Shown here piece by piece: positions 53,568 to 62,545 of a stretch of DNA of 64,000 nucleotides. The DNA comes from Collimonas arenae (GTDB taxonomy: Bacteria > Pseudomonadota > Gammaproteobacteria > Burkholderiales > Burkholderiaceae_D). The DNA is taken from contig NZ_CP009962.1 in the NCBI RefSeq assembly GCF_000786695.1, positions 3,162,001 to 3,226,000 on the forward strand, read 5' to 3'. The notes under the pieces are model-generated. The model ran no database searches. It was not told where the DNA came from and was given only the letters and a program-made list of their open reading frames with translations. The stretch's first letter is position 1; every line of letters starts with the position of its first letter. The position numbers were made by a program, and so were the translations under genes.

Positions 53568-53605
53568 TATCCCGCGTGAACCGTCGACGCGCTTCACGCG
53601 GGATA
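53568..53605. terminator. Large perfect hairpin after phaB
   Basis: Thirteen perfectly paired bases (TATCCCGCGTGAA / TTCACGCGGGATA) around a 12-base loop, 16 bases past the phaB stop. It lacks a T-run; likely a terminator or transcript 3' end stabiliser separating phaB from phaR. Confidence 0.6.
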
Positions 53606-53620
53606 GGCAAACGGGCCAGA

Positions 53621-54361
53621 TTAGCCCATGTGCAAGCCGCCATTCAGCGAGAAGTCGGAACCGGTGGCATAGCCGCCTTCATCCGACACAATCCAGGAAA
53701 TGATGGAGGCAATTTCCTCCGGCTCACCTAGGCGCTTGACCGGAATCCCGGCGACGATTTTTTCCAGCACATCCGGCCGGATGGAACGCACCATATCGGT
53801 ACCGACATAGCCCGGAGAGACGGTATTGACTGTCACGCCCTTGGTCGCCACTTCTTGCGCCAGCGCCATGGTGAAACCATGAATCCCGGCTTTGGCGGTC
53901 GAATAGTTGGTTTGGCCGAACTGGCCTTTCTGGCCGTTGACCGATGAAATATTGACAATCCGGCCCCAGCCGCGATCCGCCATGCCATCGATGACCTGTT
54001 TGGTAACGTTAAACAGCGAATTCAGGTTAGTGTCGATCACCGCATCCCAGTCAGCCTTGGACATCTTGCGGAACTGGCCGTCACGCGTGATGCCGGCGTT
54101 ATTAATCAGGATATCGATTTCGCCGATCTCAGCCTTGACCTTCTCGAACGCCGTCTTGCAGGATTCCCAGTCGGAGACATTGCCTTCCGAGGCGTGAATA
54201 TCAAAACCCTTGGCGCGCATGTCAGCCAGCCATTTATCCTTGCGTGTCGAATTCGGGCCGCAACCCGCGACCACAGTAAAGCCATCTGTGCAAAGACGAG
54301 TACAAATTGGGGTGCCGATACCGCCCATTCCCCCGGTCACATAAACGATTCGCTTTGCCAT
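53621..54361 (-). CDS. phaB: Acetoacetyl-CoA reductase PhaB
   Basis: A 246-residue SDR enzyme that reduces acetoacetyl-CoA to (R)-3-hydroxybutyryl-CoA with NADPH. Cofactor loop GGMGGIGTPI, the NINNAGITRDG-type INNAGITRDGQF, and the Y-x3-K pair in NYSTAKAGIHGF are visible, with a GYVGTDMVRSI loop near the end. It lies between phaC and phaR as in many beta-proteobacteria. Confidence 0.95.
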   Translation of the reverse strand: MAKRIVYVTGGMGGIGTPICTRLCTDGFTVVAGCGPNSTRKDKWLADMRAKGFDIHASEGNVSDWESCKTAFEKVKAEIGEIDILINNAGITRDGQFRKMSKADWDAVIDTNLNSLFNVTKQVIDGMADRGWGRIVNISSVNGQKGQFGQTNYSTAKAGIHGFTMALAQEVATKGVTVNTVSPGYVGTDMVRSIRPDVLEKIVAGIPVKRLGEPEEIASIISWIVSDEGGYATGSDFSLNGGLHMG

Positions 54362-54516
54362 CTCTTGTCTCCTTCAAAAAAACAATTCAAAAAACGATCT
54401 GCCATCCACTTACTGACTTGCTGTTTGCCCTACTGTCTTCCGCACTTTGAGGTGTCTTGTTTTCATCTATCCTTGTTCTGCAACGGTCCCGCACTTAGCT
54501 CGTACTCATTTTGCAC

Positions 54517-56313
54517 TTACTCCGCCCTGACTTTGACATAACTTCCCGGCGCCGGTTCGATGACGTCGTGCTTAGTATTTCCTAATTTGCGCGGCGCTGC
54601 TACTTGTTTTCCTGCATGCCCGGATAAAAATTCCGCCCATTCGGTCCACCAGCTGCCCGGATGCTCAACGGCGCCGGCCAGCCAGGCGTCGGAATTTTCC
54701 GGTATTTTCTTGCCGGCGCCCTCGTTGGCTTTGTTGGTCCAGTAGCTGCGCTTGTTCTTGGACGGCGGATTGATCACACCGGCGATATGGCCAGAGGCGC
54801 CCAGCACGAAGCGATTCTGCTTCGGTTTCTTTGGGTTAAGCAAAGAGAGCGAGGCATAGGCCGAGGCCCAGGGAACGATGTGATCTTCACGTGAGGCGTA
54901 GATGAAGGTTGGCGCATCAATCTTGCCGAGGTCAATCTTTTGGCCACCCACCGACAGCTTTCCAGCATCCTTCAGCGAATTATCCAGGTACATATTGCGC
55001 AGGTAATAGCAAAACATCGGTCCCGGCAAATTGGTGCTGTCGGCATTCCAGTACAGCAGGTCGAAGGAACTCGGCTGCTCGCCCTTGAGGTAATTCGATT
55101 CGACATAGTTCCACAGCAGGTCATTCGGCCGCAGACTGGAAAACGCTGAACCGAACTCGCGTCCTGGCATCAGCCCGCCTTGGCCGATCGCCTGCTCGCG
55201 CATGCGTATTTGCATGTCGTCGATATAAACATCGAGGATACCGGTATCGCTGAAATCCAGGAAAGCTGTCAATAATGTCAGGCTGGCAACCGGATTGATT
55301 TTGGTCGCCGCCAGCTTCGCCAGCGCAGTCGACAAGATCGTGCCGCCGACGCAAAAGCCGAGCGCATTGATCTTGTCCTGGCCGGAAATTTCCTGTACCA
55401 GCTTGATCGCCTGGATGGCGCCATCGTCGATGTACTCGTCCCAGGTAGTATGCGCCAGCGATTCGTCGGCATTGCGCCAGGAAATCAGGAACACGCTGTG
55501 TCCCTGCTCCACCGCGTAACGCACCAGCGAGTTCTGCGGCTGCAGGTCGAGGATATAAAATTTGTTGATGCAAGGCGGCACGATCAGCAAGGGCCGCTGG
55601 AATACCTTGGCCGTCAGCGGCCTGTACTGAATCAGTTGGAACAGGTCGTTTTCAAATACCACCGCGCCTTCGGTCGTCGCCACGTCCTTGCCGACTTCAA
55701 ATGCCGATTCATCGGTCTGCGATACCCGACCCTTGTGTATGTCCGCAATCAGCTGCGCAATACCCTTGGTCAGGCTTTCACCATTAGTCTCGACGATTTT
55801 CTGTTGAGCCGCGGGATTGGTCGCCAGGAAATTTGACGGCGCCATGGCGTCGATCATCTGCTGCACCGTAAAGCCGATCTTGCGCTTGATCTTCGGCGGC
55901 GCATCGAGCGCATCCACCATCGCTGTCAGGAAATGCGCATTGAGCAAATACGCCGCAGCATTAAATGCATATAGCGGATTGCCGTGCCAGGCGGCAGCGC
56001 TAAAGCGGCGGTCGTCGATGGCGGGCAGCCGCGCCGCCAGCATGTCTTGCCACAAGGCAGAGAGCCGTTGCGTGTACTGCGCTTGCAGCTTTTCCAGCGC
56101 CGCCGGATCCAGCGAAATACCCAGTTCACCCAGCCCCGCAGCGACCGTCGCGCTCTGAGCGTGCGCAGAGCTATTCAGCGCGCCCAGAAACATATTGGGA
56201 TCGCCGATCTTGCTAAGCTGCTGAAGAAATTGCGGATTGAAGGCTTGATTGAATTGCTGCGAGAGTTGCAACAATGCGGCAGGATCGAAAACAGAAAAAT
56301 TAGGCGTATTCAT
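54517..56313 (-). CDS. phaC: Class I poly(3-hydroxybutyrate) synthase PhaC
   Basis: A 598-residue polymerase. The lipase-box-like GFCVGG contains the catalytic Cys, and GHIAGVINPP carries the catalytic His; LLIVPPCINKFYILDLQP and SVFLISWRNADES are typical PhaC blocks, with YWTNKANEGAGKKIPENSDAWLAGAVEHPGSWW near the end. Length and the absence of a PhaE partner make it class I. No phaA lies nearby, so thiolase must be encoded elsewhere. Confidence 0.96.
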   Translation of the reverse strand: MNTPNFSVFDPAALLQLSQQFNQAFNPQFLQQLSKIGDPNMFLGALNSSAHAQSATVAAGLGELGISLDPAALEKLQAQYTQRLSALWQDMLAARLPAIDDRRFSAAAWHGNPLYAFNAAAYLLNAHFLTAMVDALDAPPKIKRKIGFTVQQMIDAMAPSNFLATNPAAQQKIVETNGESLTKGIAQLIADIHKGRVSQTDESAFEVGKDVATTEGAVVFENDLFQLIQYRPLTAKVFQRPLLIVPPCINKFYILDLQPQNSLVRYAVEQGHSVFLISWRNADESLAHTTWDEYIDDGAIQAIKLVQEISGQDKINALGFCVGGTILSTALAKLAATKINPVASLTLLTAFLDFSDTGILDVYIDDMQIRMREQAIGQGGLMPGREFGSAFSSLRPNDLLWNYVESNYLKGEQPSSFDLLYWNADSTNLPGPMFCYYLRNMYLDNSLKDAGKLSVGGQKIDLGKIDAPTFIYASREDHIVPWASAYASLSLLNPKKPKQNRFVLGASGHIAGVINPPSKNKRSYWTNKANEGAGKKIPENSDAWLAGAVEHPGSWWTEWAEFLSGHAGKQVAAPRKLGNTKHDVIEPAPGSYVKVRAE

Positions 56314-56381
56314 GCGATGACCGTTGTTTTGGCTTATTTTCGTGTATCTTTTATCGGATTGACTCTAAAGCAGGAACCATA

Positions 56382-56642
56382 ATGTACATCGTCGCCATCG
56401 CCTGGATCTACGTCGTCTTCATGATGGCCATTACGGAAGCTAACGCGGTTGCCGGTGTAATGACATTTCTGCTGTACGGTGTTTTTCCTTTGTCAATTGT
56501 TTTATACCTGATGGGCACACCGCAGCGCAAGAGAAATCGACAGCGCGCTGAAAACTCTGCGCAGCTGGCAGCTCAGGAAAAAGCCACACCAGCCGCCGCC
56601 GCAGCCGAACAACCGCTGGCTCCGGCAAAAAAAACAGAATAA
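56382..56642 (+). CDS. Small membrane protein of unknown function
   Basis: 86 residues with two hydrophobic segments (1-25 and 30-47), a short RKRNRQRAE basic turn, then an alanine/proline-rich tail ending in lysines. Opposite to phaC with 68 bases between. It has the look of the small conserved transmembrane proteins next to PHA synthase in Burkholderiales; function unknown. Confidence 0.65.
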   Translation: MYIVAIAWIYVVFMMAITEANAVAGVMTFLLYGVFPLSIVLYLMGTPQRKRNRQRAENSAQLAAQEKATPAAAAAEQPLAPAKKTE

Positions 56643-56666
56643 GGCAGAGTACGAAACAGACGCCAC

Positions 56667-57482
56667 TTATTTTAGCCAGATCAGCGACGCCATGCGGCCG
56701 GTTACCCGGTCGCGGCGATAAGAATAACAATTTATATCTGTTACCGTACACAAGCCGCCACCGTAAATTTGCGTCACACCAGCCTGCCCCAAAGCGATTC
56801 GCGCCAGTTGGTAAATATCTGCGAGATACTTGCTTGGCCGCTGCGCAATCGGCGTAAAACACGCCTGAGTTTGCGCCATGCGTGCTGCGGGCGTCATTTC
56901 GGCAGATGCGCCGACAGCCGCTTCAGGAGCTTGTGCTGTATCGGTAAATGCCTGAAGAACATCGGCGCCGACTTCGAATTTTCCAGGCCCGATAGCCGCA
57001 CCTAGCCAAGCCACAATCGGTCCAGCGCCAGAAGCCCGCATGCGCGCCACGGTATTCTGCAATACCCCACCCTGCAAGCCGCGCCAGCCAGCATGCGCAG
57101 CGCCAACCACCCGGCCATTGACGTCAGCAAACAAGACCGGCAGACAATCGGCGGTCTGAATTGCGCAGACTACCCCGGGGCGGGTTGCAATCGCTGCATC
57201 TGCTTCGACAGCCCCAGGTACATTATCAACCTCACCCGCATCCACCACGTGATGACCGTGCACTTGCGTCAGCCACAGCGGCGAGGCCGGCAACAAGACG
57301 CCCAACAGCGCACGATTCAGCACCACGGCTTGCGGCGCATCCTCGACATGAGCGCCAATGTTCAGCCCTCCGCCGCCATTGCCGTCGTCGTAAGGTCCCT
57401 GGCTGACGCCACCGCTGCGCAAAGTAGCGAGAGCGCCGATGTTGGCTGGCACGCCGGCCCAGTTCGGAATAATCAAATGCAT
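56667..57482 (-). CDS. pgeF: Peptidoglycan editing factor PgeF (YfiH)
   Basis: A 271-residue laccase-domain protein. QVHGHHVVDAG, QTADCLPVLFAD and AAHAGWRGLQGG form the metal/active site; C- and H-containing loops are canonical. PgeF corrects peptidoglycan precursors carrying L-Ser in place of L-Ala. It follows rluD (67-base gap) in a typical rluD-pgeF order. Confidence 0.94.
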   Translation of the reverse strand: MHLIIPNWAGVPANIGALATLRSGGVSQGPYDDGNGGGGLNIGAHVEDAPQAVVLNRALLGVLLPASPLWLTQVHGHHVVDAGEVDNVPGAVEADAAIATRPGVVCAIQTADCLPVLFADVNGRVVGAAHAGWRGLQGGVLQNTVARMRASGAGPIVAWLGAAIGPGKFEVGADVLQAFTDTAQAPEAAVGASAEMTPAARMAQTQACFTPIAQRPSKYLADIYQLARIALGQAGVTQIYGGGLCTVTDINCYSYRRDRVTGRMASLIWLK

Positions 57483-57549
57483 GTGCTTAGGGTTCCCAGC
57501 TTTCCATTTTATCTACGAAATTAGCAGCTGCTCCTGCTCAAATAACCGC

Positions 57550-58590
57550 TTATTCCGGCACGCTCATGCCCGCCTTGGCCAGCAGGTCGGCGAAGTCCTG
57601 CGGCAATGGAGCAAACCATTCGCAGGACTTGCCAGTAGTCGGATGGATCAAACCGAGACGCGACGCCTGTAATGCCTGACGCGGAAATGCCGGCATCAGA
57701 TGTTGCTTGCCATACAAGGCGTCACCCACCAGAGAAAACCCAAGCGACTGCATATGGACGCGAATCTGATGCGTACGCCCAGTTTCCAAGCGACAACCCA
57801 TCAGACTGACCGGGCGCCGGTCCAGCAAGCCGGTTCCCAGCCGCTGGTAATGCGTAATGGCCGGCTTGGCGATCAAGCTGTCGGAAACCGCCATCTTGAT
57901 GCGGTCACGTGGATGACGCGCCATCGGGCTATCGACGGTGCCGCTCAACTGCGGCGTGCCCCACACCAGCGCCAGATACTGGCGCTTGACTGTGCGCGCC
58001 TGCAACTGACGCACCAGGTCAGTCTGCGCTTCCAGTGTCTTGGCGACCACCATCAACCCGCTGGTATCCTTATCCAGACGATGTACGATGCCGGCGCGCG
58101 GCACCCCCACCAGCGACGGCCAGCGAAACAGCAAGCCGTTCAGCAAAGTGCCGGACCAGTTGCCGGCTGCAGGGTGAACCACCAGGCCGGCTGGTTTGTC
58201 AATGACGATGATCGCTGCATCTTCATAGACGACTGAAAGCGGCATGTCTTCCGGAGTAAATGCCTGCTCGTCAGGAGCAGGCTGCGGCAACACCACCACG
58301 GTTTCGTCGCCGTAGGTAGTCAGTTTGGTGGTGGTGCAGACTTTGCCATCCACGGTCACATGGCCGGCTTCAATCCATTGCTGGATGCGGCTGCGCGAAT
58401 ATTGCGGCACCAGGCTCGAAACTACTTTATCAAGACGTGTTCCGCACACATCAGGCGTTAATTGCAATACTATCGGCGCGCTGGCCGTCGCGACATCGCC
58501 ATCATCGTTGGCTTCGTCGAGGTCATCGATATTGACCTCTAAATCGGCGTCTGGCAGACTTTCAGCCAAATTTGGCTTGGTAAATGACAT
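57550..58590 (-). CDS. rluD: 23S rRNA pseudouridine synthase RluD
   Basis: About 346 residues. The start at 58590 (MSFTK) is preferred to an ATG 15 bases further upstream, though ribosome sites are weak. An S4 domain (CGTRLDKVVSSLVPQYSRSRIQQWIEAGHV, pattern) precedes the RsuA/RluD fold with HRLDKDTSGLMVVAK, whose Asp is catalytic, and LETGRTHQIRVHM. RluD modifies helix 69 uridines in the large ribosomal subunit. Divergent from bamD. The 55-residue acidic N-terminal extension before the S4 domain is longer than in E. coli. Confidence 0.93.
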   Translation of the reverse strand: MSFTKPNLAESLPDADLEVNIDDLDEANDDGDVATASAPIVLQLTPDVCGTRLDKVVSSLVPQYSRSRIQQWIEAGHVTVDGKVCTTTKLTTYGDETVVVLPQPAPDEQAFTPEDMPLSVVYEDAAIIVIDKPAGLVVHPAAGNWSGTLLNGLLFRWPSLVGVPRAGIVHRLDKDTSGLMVVAKTLEAQTDLVRQLQARTVKRQYLALVWGTPQLSGTVDSPMARHPRDRIKMAVSDSLIAKPAITHYQRLGTGLLDRRPVSLMGCRLETGRTHQIRVHMQSLGFSLVGDALYGKQHLMPAFPRQALQASRLGLIHPTTGKSCEWFAPLPQDFADLLAKAGMSVPE

Positions 58591-58609
58591 CAGAGGAAGT
58601 CCCATCGGC

Positions 58610-58615
58610 TATAAT
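58610..58615 (+). promoter_or_regulatory. -10 box for bamD
   Basis: A perfect TATAAT on the plus strand about 84 bases before the bamD ATG; the -35 is weak. Confidence 0.35.
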
Positions 58616-58698
58616 CAGTGAATCGTTAAGTTATTACGCTAACCAATGTGGCTGAAACGCGCAATTACAGGTAAACATACGCAATCTTGCAAAAAACT

Positions 58699-59514
58699 AT
58701 GCAAAAAAGACTCTTAAAACTAGCTGCTGCTGCATTCGTTATCTCCTTGTCCGCGTGTGGCTTGCTGCCAGACAAAGTCGATGAAACCGCAAACTGGTCC
58801 GCGCCCCGATTATACTCGGAGGCCAAGGACGAAATGAACAGCGGTGGCTACGATAAGGCAATTAAGTACTTTGAAAAGCTGGAATCGCGCTATCCGTTCG
58901 GCACTTACGCGCAACAAGCGCAGATGGACATTGCCTATGCTCACTATCGCCAAGGCGAGCAGCCTGAAGCGCTGGCAGCCATCGACCGCTTCATCAAACT
59001 GCACCCGAACCACCCTAACGTCGACTATATGTACTACCTGCGAGGCCTGGTCAACTTCAATGACAAAGTCAGTATTTTCGACTTCCTGTCCAGCGAAGAC
59101 GCCACCGAACGCGACCCGAAAGCTGCACGCGATGCGTTCGATGCGTTCAAGCAAGTCGTGGTCCGCTTCCCTGACAGCACTTATGCACCCGACTCTCTGG
59201 ACCGCATGAAGTACCTGGTGAATGCGCTGGCGCAGTACGACGTCCACGTTGCCAGCTACTACTATCGCCGCGGCGCTTACGTCGCAGCAGCCAATCGCGC
59301 CCAAAGCGCAATCCAGGAATATCGCGATGCGCCAGCGGTGGAAGAAGCGCTGCACATCATGGTGGAATCGTACGCCGCTCTCGGCATGACGCAATTGCAT
59401 GACGATTCCGAACGCGTGCTGAAGAAGACCTACCCGAACAGTGTTTATGTCGGCGGCACTGGCACCAACAGCTCCAAGGTGGTGGCCAAAGAACATTGGT
59501 GGAAATTCTGGTAA
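58699..59514 (+). CDS. bamD: Outer membrane protein assembly factor BamD
   Basis: A 271-residue lipoprotein. The ATG at 58699 is chosen over a TTG 12 bases upstream. The lipobox is LSAC (Cys at residue 20), after which five TPR-like repeats follow (YSEAKDEMNSGGYDKAIKYFEKL, YAQQAQMDIAYAHYRQGEQ and so on). BamD is an essential part of the Bam complex inserting beta-barrel proteins. A strong terminator follows. Confidence 0.95.
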   Translation: MQKRLLKLAAAAFVISLSACGLLPDKVDETANWSAPRLYSEAKDEMNSGGYDKAIKYFEKLESRYPFGTYAQQAQMDIAYAHYRQGEQPEALAAIDRFIKLHPNHPNVDYMYYLRGLVNFNDKVSIFDFLSSEDATERDPKAARDAFDAFKQVVVRFPDSTYAPDSLDRMKYLVNALAQYDVHVASYYYRRGAYVAAANRAQSAIQEYRDAPAVEEALHIMVESYAALGMTQLHDDSERVLKKTYPNSVYVGGTGTNSSKVVAKEHWWKFW

Positions 59515-59540
59515 CAGCTTGGATAACTTTCCAGCCCAAC

Positions 59541-59572
59541 AAAAAGCCCCGCATTGCTGCGGGGCTTTTTTT
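59541..59572 (+). terminator. Terminator after bamD
   Basis: AAAAAGCCCCGCA / TGCGGGGCTTTTT stem with a TTGC loop and a T-run. The convergent glycosyltransferase gene ends just past it and may use it too. Confidence 0.93.
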
Positions 59573-59576
59573 ATGA

Positions 59577-60635
59577 CTACAAGCCAGAAGCCGGTCGAGA
59601 TTGACTGGTCAGCAACTTCTTTGGAATGGCCTTGGCACCCTTGATCTGATGCAGATGATGCTGAAACTGCTGGGTCGCCACCTCCCACGAATACTCCAGT
59701 GCATGCCGACGCACCTCCCGCCGGTCCAGGCTGAGCGCCAGCAGGCAGGCCGAGGTCAGGTCTTCATCCAGTATTCCCGAACGCCCGTGCGCGACCACAT
59801 CCACCGGCCCTGCGACCGGATAGGCTGCAACCGGAACACCGCAGGCCATCGCTTCCACCATGACCAGACCGAAGGTATCGGTATGACTGGGGAATACCAT
59901 GACGTCGGCGCAGTTGTAATACGAGGTCAACTCATGATGCGCCTTGGCACCCAGGAATTGCACTTGCGGATAGCGTAGCTGCAGTTCTTCGCGCAATGGA
60001 CCATCGCCGATCACCCATTTAGTACCGGGCAAATCAACCTGTAGGAACGCTTCGATATTCTTTTCTACCGCAACGCGGCCAACATACAGGTACAAGGGGC
60101 GGACGATGCAAGCGTGATCTTCATCGACCGGCTTGAAGCGCTCGGTATCCACTCCCCGGCCCCACAGCACCAGACGGCGGAAGCCGCGCTGCTCCAGTTC
60201 TTTCATCACATGCTGCGTCGGCACCATGACGGCCTTGGACGGACCATGGAACCAGCGTAGCCAGCGATAAGTGATCGCCTTGGGAAGGATGTTGCGCGCA
60301 CTCAGATATTCCGGAAAACGGGTGTGATAGGCCGTGGTAAAACCAATTCCCTGACGCAGGCAAAAGCGCCGCGCAGCCAGGCCCATCGGCCCTTCCGTCG
60401 AGATATGAATGCAATCCGGCGCAAACGCTTTCAAACTGGCGGCGACTTTAGCGTAAGGCTTTTGCGCCAGACGAATTTCAGGATAGGTAGGGCATGCAAA
60501 AGTCGGGCAATCGTCAGCACTAAGGAGCAAGACTTCGTGGCCATTATTGCGCAGGCAGGAGGTGGTGGCGCGCAGCGTGTTAACTACGCCGTTGATTTGT
60601 GATTGTCCGGCGTCCGTTACGATGGCAATTCGCAT
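59577..60635 (-). CDS. GT4-family glycosyltransferase, likely glycolipid (Agt-like)
   Basis: A 352-residue glycosyltransferase. AIVTDAGQSQINGVVNTL opens the N-domain; the C-domain has YVGRVAVEKNIEAFLQ and HTDTFGLVMVEAMACGVPVAAYPV, the GT4 EX7E region with Asp in place of the first Glu, common in diacylglycerol glycosyltransferases. It overlaps the metallophosphatase gene by 19 bases. In bacteria that sponsor lipid remodelling, such an enzyme (Agt) adds sugar to the diacylglycerol released by PlcP; I infer that role from the neighbours. Confidence 0.8.
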   Translation of the reverse strand: MRIAIVTDAGQSQINGVVNTLRATTSCLRNNGHEVLLLSADDCPTFACPTYPEIRLAQKPYAKVAASLKAFAPDCIHISTEGPMGLAARRFCLRQGIGFTTAYHTRFPEYLSARNILPKAITYRWLRWFHGPSKAVMVPTQHVMKELEQRGFRRLVLWGRGVDTERFKPVDEDHACIVRPLYLYVGRVAVEKNIEAFLQVDLPGTKWVIGDGPLREELQLRYPQVQFLGAKAHHELTSYYNCADVMVFPSHTDTFGLVMVEAMACGVPVAAYPVAGPVDVVAHGRSGILDEDLTSACLLALSLDRREVRRHALEYSWEVATQQFQHHLHQIKGAKAIPKKLLTSQSRPASGL

Positions 60636-61507
60636 AATTCTCTAGTCTGTTTGCTGGAAGCTGCATTTTTTTGCTGCTTGCTCATTTGCATAATCTCCTG
60701 CCAGGTAACCAGGCGCAACTCGCCGCTGGCCTCTTCTACCAATGCAGACAGGCTTTCAACCCAGTCGCCATCGTTGCAATACGTGATGCCGTTGATGTCG
60801 CGGATTTCCGGCTTGTGGATGTGACCGCAGATGACGCCGTCGAGGCCTTTCTTTTGCGCCTCCGCCGCCAGCGCATCTTCAAATGAGGAGATGTAGTTGA
60901 CAGCGTTCTTTACCTTGAGCTTCAGGTATTGCGACAAAGACCAGTAAGGCAAGCCTGCGCGTGCGCGCCAGCCATTGAACCACTGGTTGAACTTGAGGAT
61001 GACGGTGTAAAGGCCGTCACCGACATAGGCCAGCCACTTGGCACAGGCGATCACGCCATCGAAACGATCGCCGTGCAGCACCAGCATACGCTTGCCGTTG
61101 GCGGTGGTATGTATCAATTCGTCGCGGATGCGGATACCACCGAAATCAAGATCGATGAACTGGCGCACCGCCTCGTCGTGGTTACCCGGCACAAAAATCA
61201 CTTCAGTGCCCTTGCGCGCTTTTTTCAGGACTGTCTGCACCACGTTGTTGTGGATCTGGTCCCAGTACCAGCGGCGTTTCAGTTGCCAGCCGTCGATGAT
61301 GTCACCCACCAGATACAAGGTATCCGATTCGGTGGCGCGCAAGAATTCCAGCAGACGAGCAGCCTGGCAGCCAGTGGTTCCCAAATGAACATCGGAAATC
61401 CAGATCGTGCGAAAGCGAACCGGCTCGCGCTTCGACGTGGGTCCGGCGCCAGGGTTCAAATTGGCACCGAACAAAGCTGCTTCCAGAAACTGTTCGCCTG
61501 GTTTCAT
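60617..61507 (-). CDS. Metallophosphatase of the LpxH/PlcP type
   Basis: A 296-residue calcineurin-like phosphoesterase. Metal motifs: ISDVHLG, LVGDIIDGW, VPGNHDE, VLHGDRFDG and ICGHIHKPE. The annotation family is UDP-2,3-diacylglucosamine diphosphatase (LpxH), but PlcP phospholipase C-type enzymes of phosphate-starved alpha- and beta-proteobacteria belong to the same family and have this longer size. The N-terminal ~35 residues before the first strand are unusual. Its start overlaps the acyltransferase stop (ATGA). Position between an OlsB-like gene and a glycosyltransferase favours PlcP. Confidence 0.8.
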   Translation of the reverse strand: MKPGEQFLEAALFGANLNPGAGPTSKREPVRFRTIWISDVHLGTTGCQAARLLEFLRATESDTLYLVGDIIDGWQLKRRWYWDQIHNNVVQTVLKKARKGTEVIFVPGNHDEAVRQFIDLDFGGIRIRDELIHTTANGKRMLVLHGDRFDGVIACAKWLAYVGDGLYTVILKFNQWFNGWRARAGLPYWSLSQYLKLKVKNAVNYISSFEDALAAEAQKKGLDGVICGHIHKPEIRDINGITYCNDGDWVESLSALVEEASGELRLVTWQEIMQMSKQQKNAASSKQTRELCELPS

Positions 61508-62271
61508 GTCGCCCTCGATTCTTTCAGATAGTGACGTGCATAACGGCCGTCCAGTTTGGACAGGGGTAACAGCAAGAAAAAATCAGCTGAATGAAAGTCC
61601 GGATCCCAGGCTGGATCGCCGCAGACCCACGCCCCACTGCGCAGATAGCCCTTCAATAGCGGGGGCATTTGCGCCACATGGCCTGACTCGCGCTCATAGA
61701 CAGGGAACGGCACATGCGGCGTCACGCGGTACTCTGCGGGAGAGAAACTGTTTTGATCCAGTGCGTGATACAAGGCGGCGGCGTTATGACCGCCATCGGC
61801 CAGGCTGACGCTGGCGCAGCCCATCAGGTAATCACACCGCTCGCGCCGCATGAATGCCGCCAGGCCGGCCCACAGCATCATGATGACGCTGCCGCTACGG
61901 TAATCAGGGTCGATGCAGGCACGCCCTGCTTCAGCAATGCTGCTGCGCAAATTGTCGAGTCGACTGAGGTCAAACTCCTGCTCGGAGTAATAACGCCCCA
62001 TGCGCCGCGCCCCATGCGGGCTCATGACACGATACGTACCCACCACCTTCAGCGTCTTGGTATCACGTACGATCAGGTGATCGCAGTAAGAGTCAAATTC
62101 ATCGCTGTCCAGGCCATCGGCATTGGCCAAAGCAGACAGGCCCATCGCCTCGATAAAAACTTTGTAGCGCAGGCGCTGCACTTCGCGCACCTCTTCCTGC
62201 GTACTGGCCAGACTAACCGTCAACTTGGCTTCACTTGAGTTCGCTGCGCCAGCATTAGTTAGGAGTTGCAT
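61504..62271 (-). CDS. OlsB-like acyltransferase (ornithine lipid synthesis)
   Basis: A 255-residue GNAT-fold acyltransferase. VREVQRLRYKVFIEAMG, HLIVRDTKTLKVVGTYRVM, and ACIDPDYRSGSVIMMLWAGLAAFM match the OlsB family, which transfers a 3-hydroxy fatty acid from ACP to ornithine as the first step to ornithine lipids. OlsA is not adjacent. It heads a three-gene overlapping operon with a PlcP-like phosphatase and a glycosyltransferase. Half-sites resembling Pho boxes lie upstream. Confidence 0.8.
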   Translation of the reverse strand: MQLLTNAGAANSSEAKLTVSLASTQEEVREVQRLRYKVFIEAMGLSALANADGLDSDEFDSYCDHLIVRDTKTLKVVGTYRVMSPHGARRMGRYYSEQEFDLSRLDNLRSSIAEAGRACIDPDYRSGSVIMMLWAGLAAFMRRERCDYLMGCASVSLADGGHNAAALYHALDQNSFSPAEYRVTPHVPFPVYERESGHVAQMPPLLKGYLRSGAWVCGDPAWDPDFHSADFFLLLPLSKLDGRYARHYLKESRAT

Positions 62272-62295
62272 TCATCGTCCTTTCAGATTGTGACG

Positions 62296-62357
62296 ATGAC
62301 AAGCCTAACTGCCGATTACTTCAAGAAAGTGACAAATTTATTTCGGTTTCATGACAT
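62296..62357 (-). promoter_or_regulatory. Possible PhoB half-sites upstream of the acyltransferase operon
   Basis: On the minus strand TGTCAT/TGTCAC words occur at 62351-62357, 62329-62335 and 62296-62302. Their spacings, 22 and 33 bases, are multiples of the 11-base unit of Pho boxes. The intermediate units are poor, so this is suggestive only. Confidence 0.35.
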
Positions 62358-62390
62358 TGCAACAGTGCCCAAAACACAATAATTGTTTAC

Positions 62391-62540
62391 TTAGAGGCTG
62401 TTGCAAACATAGATGGCCAGGAAGGCGAAGCAGAGATTTCAGACGACACTGGCGCCTGCCAGTGGAACGGCCTCGGCTTGCAAGCAAGGGCACACCTTGC
62501 ATAGGCAACAACGCCAAGTATGTTTGCAATTGCCTCTTAA
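62391..62540. repeat. Small terminal-inverted-repeat element, copy 2
   Basis: A 150-base element begins TTAGAGGCTGTTGCAAACAT and ends with ATGTTTGCAATTGCCTCTTAA. The ends and the inner blocks GATGGCCAGG and GGCAACAACGCCAAG match the element at 12489-12593 (reverse orientation), while the centre is different and longer. No coding sequence. It directly abuts the second REP-like palindrome. Confidence 0.75.
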
Positions 62541-62545
62541 AATAC

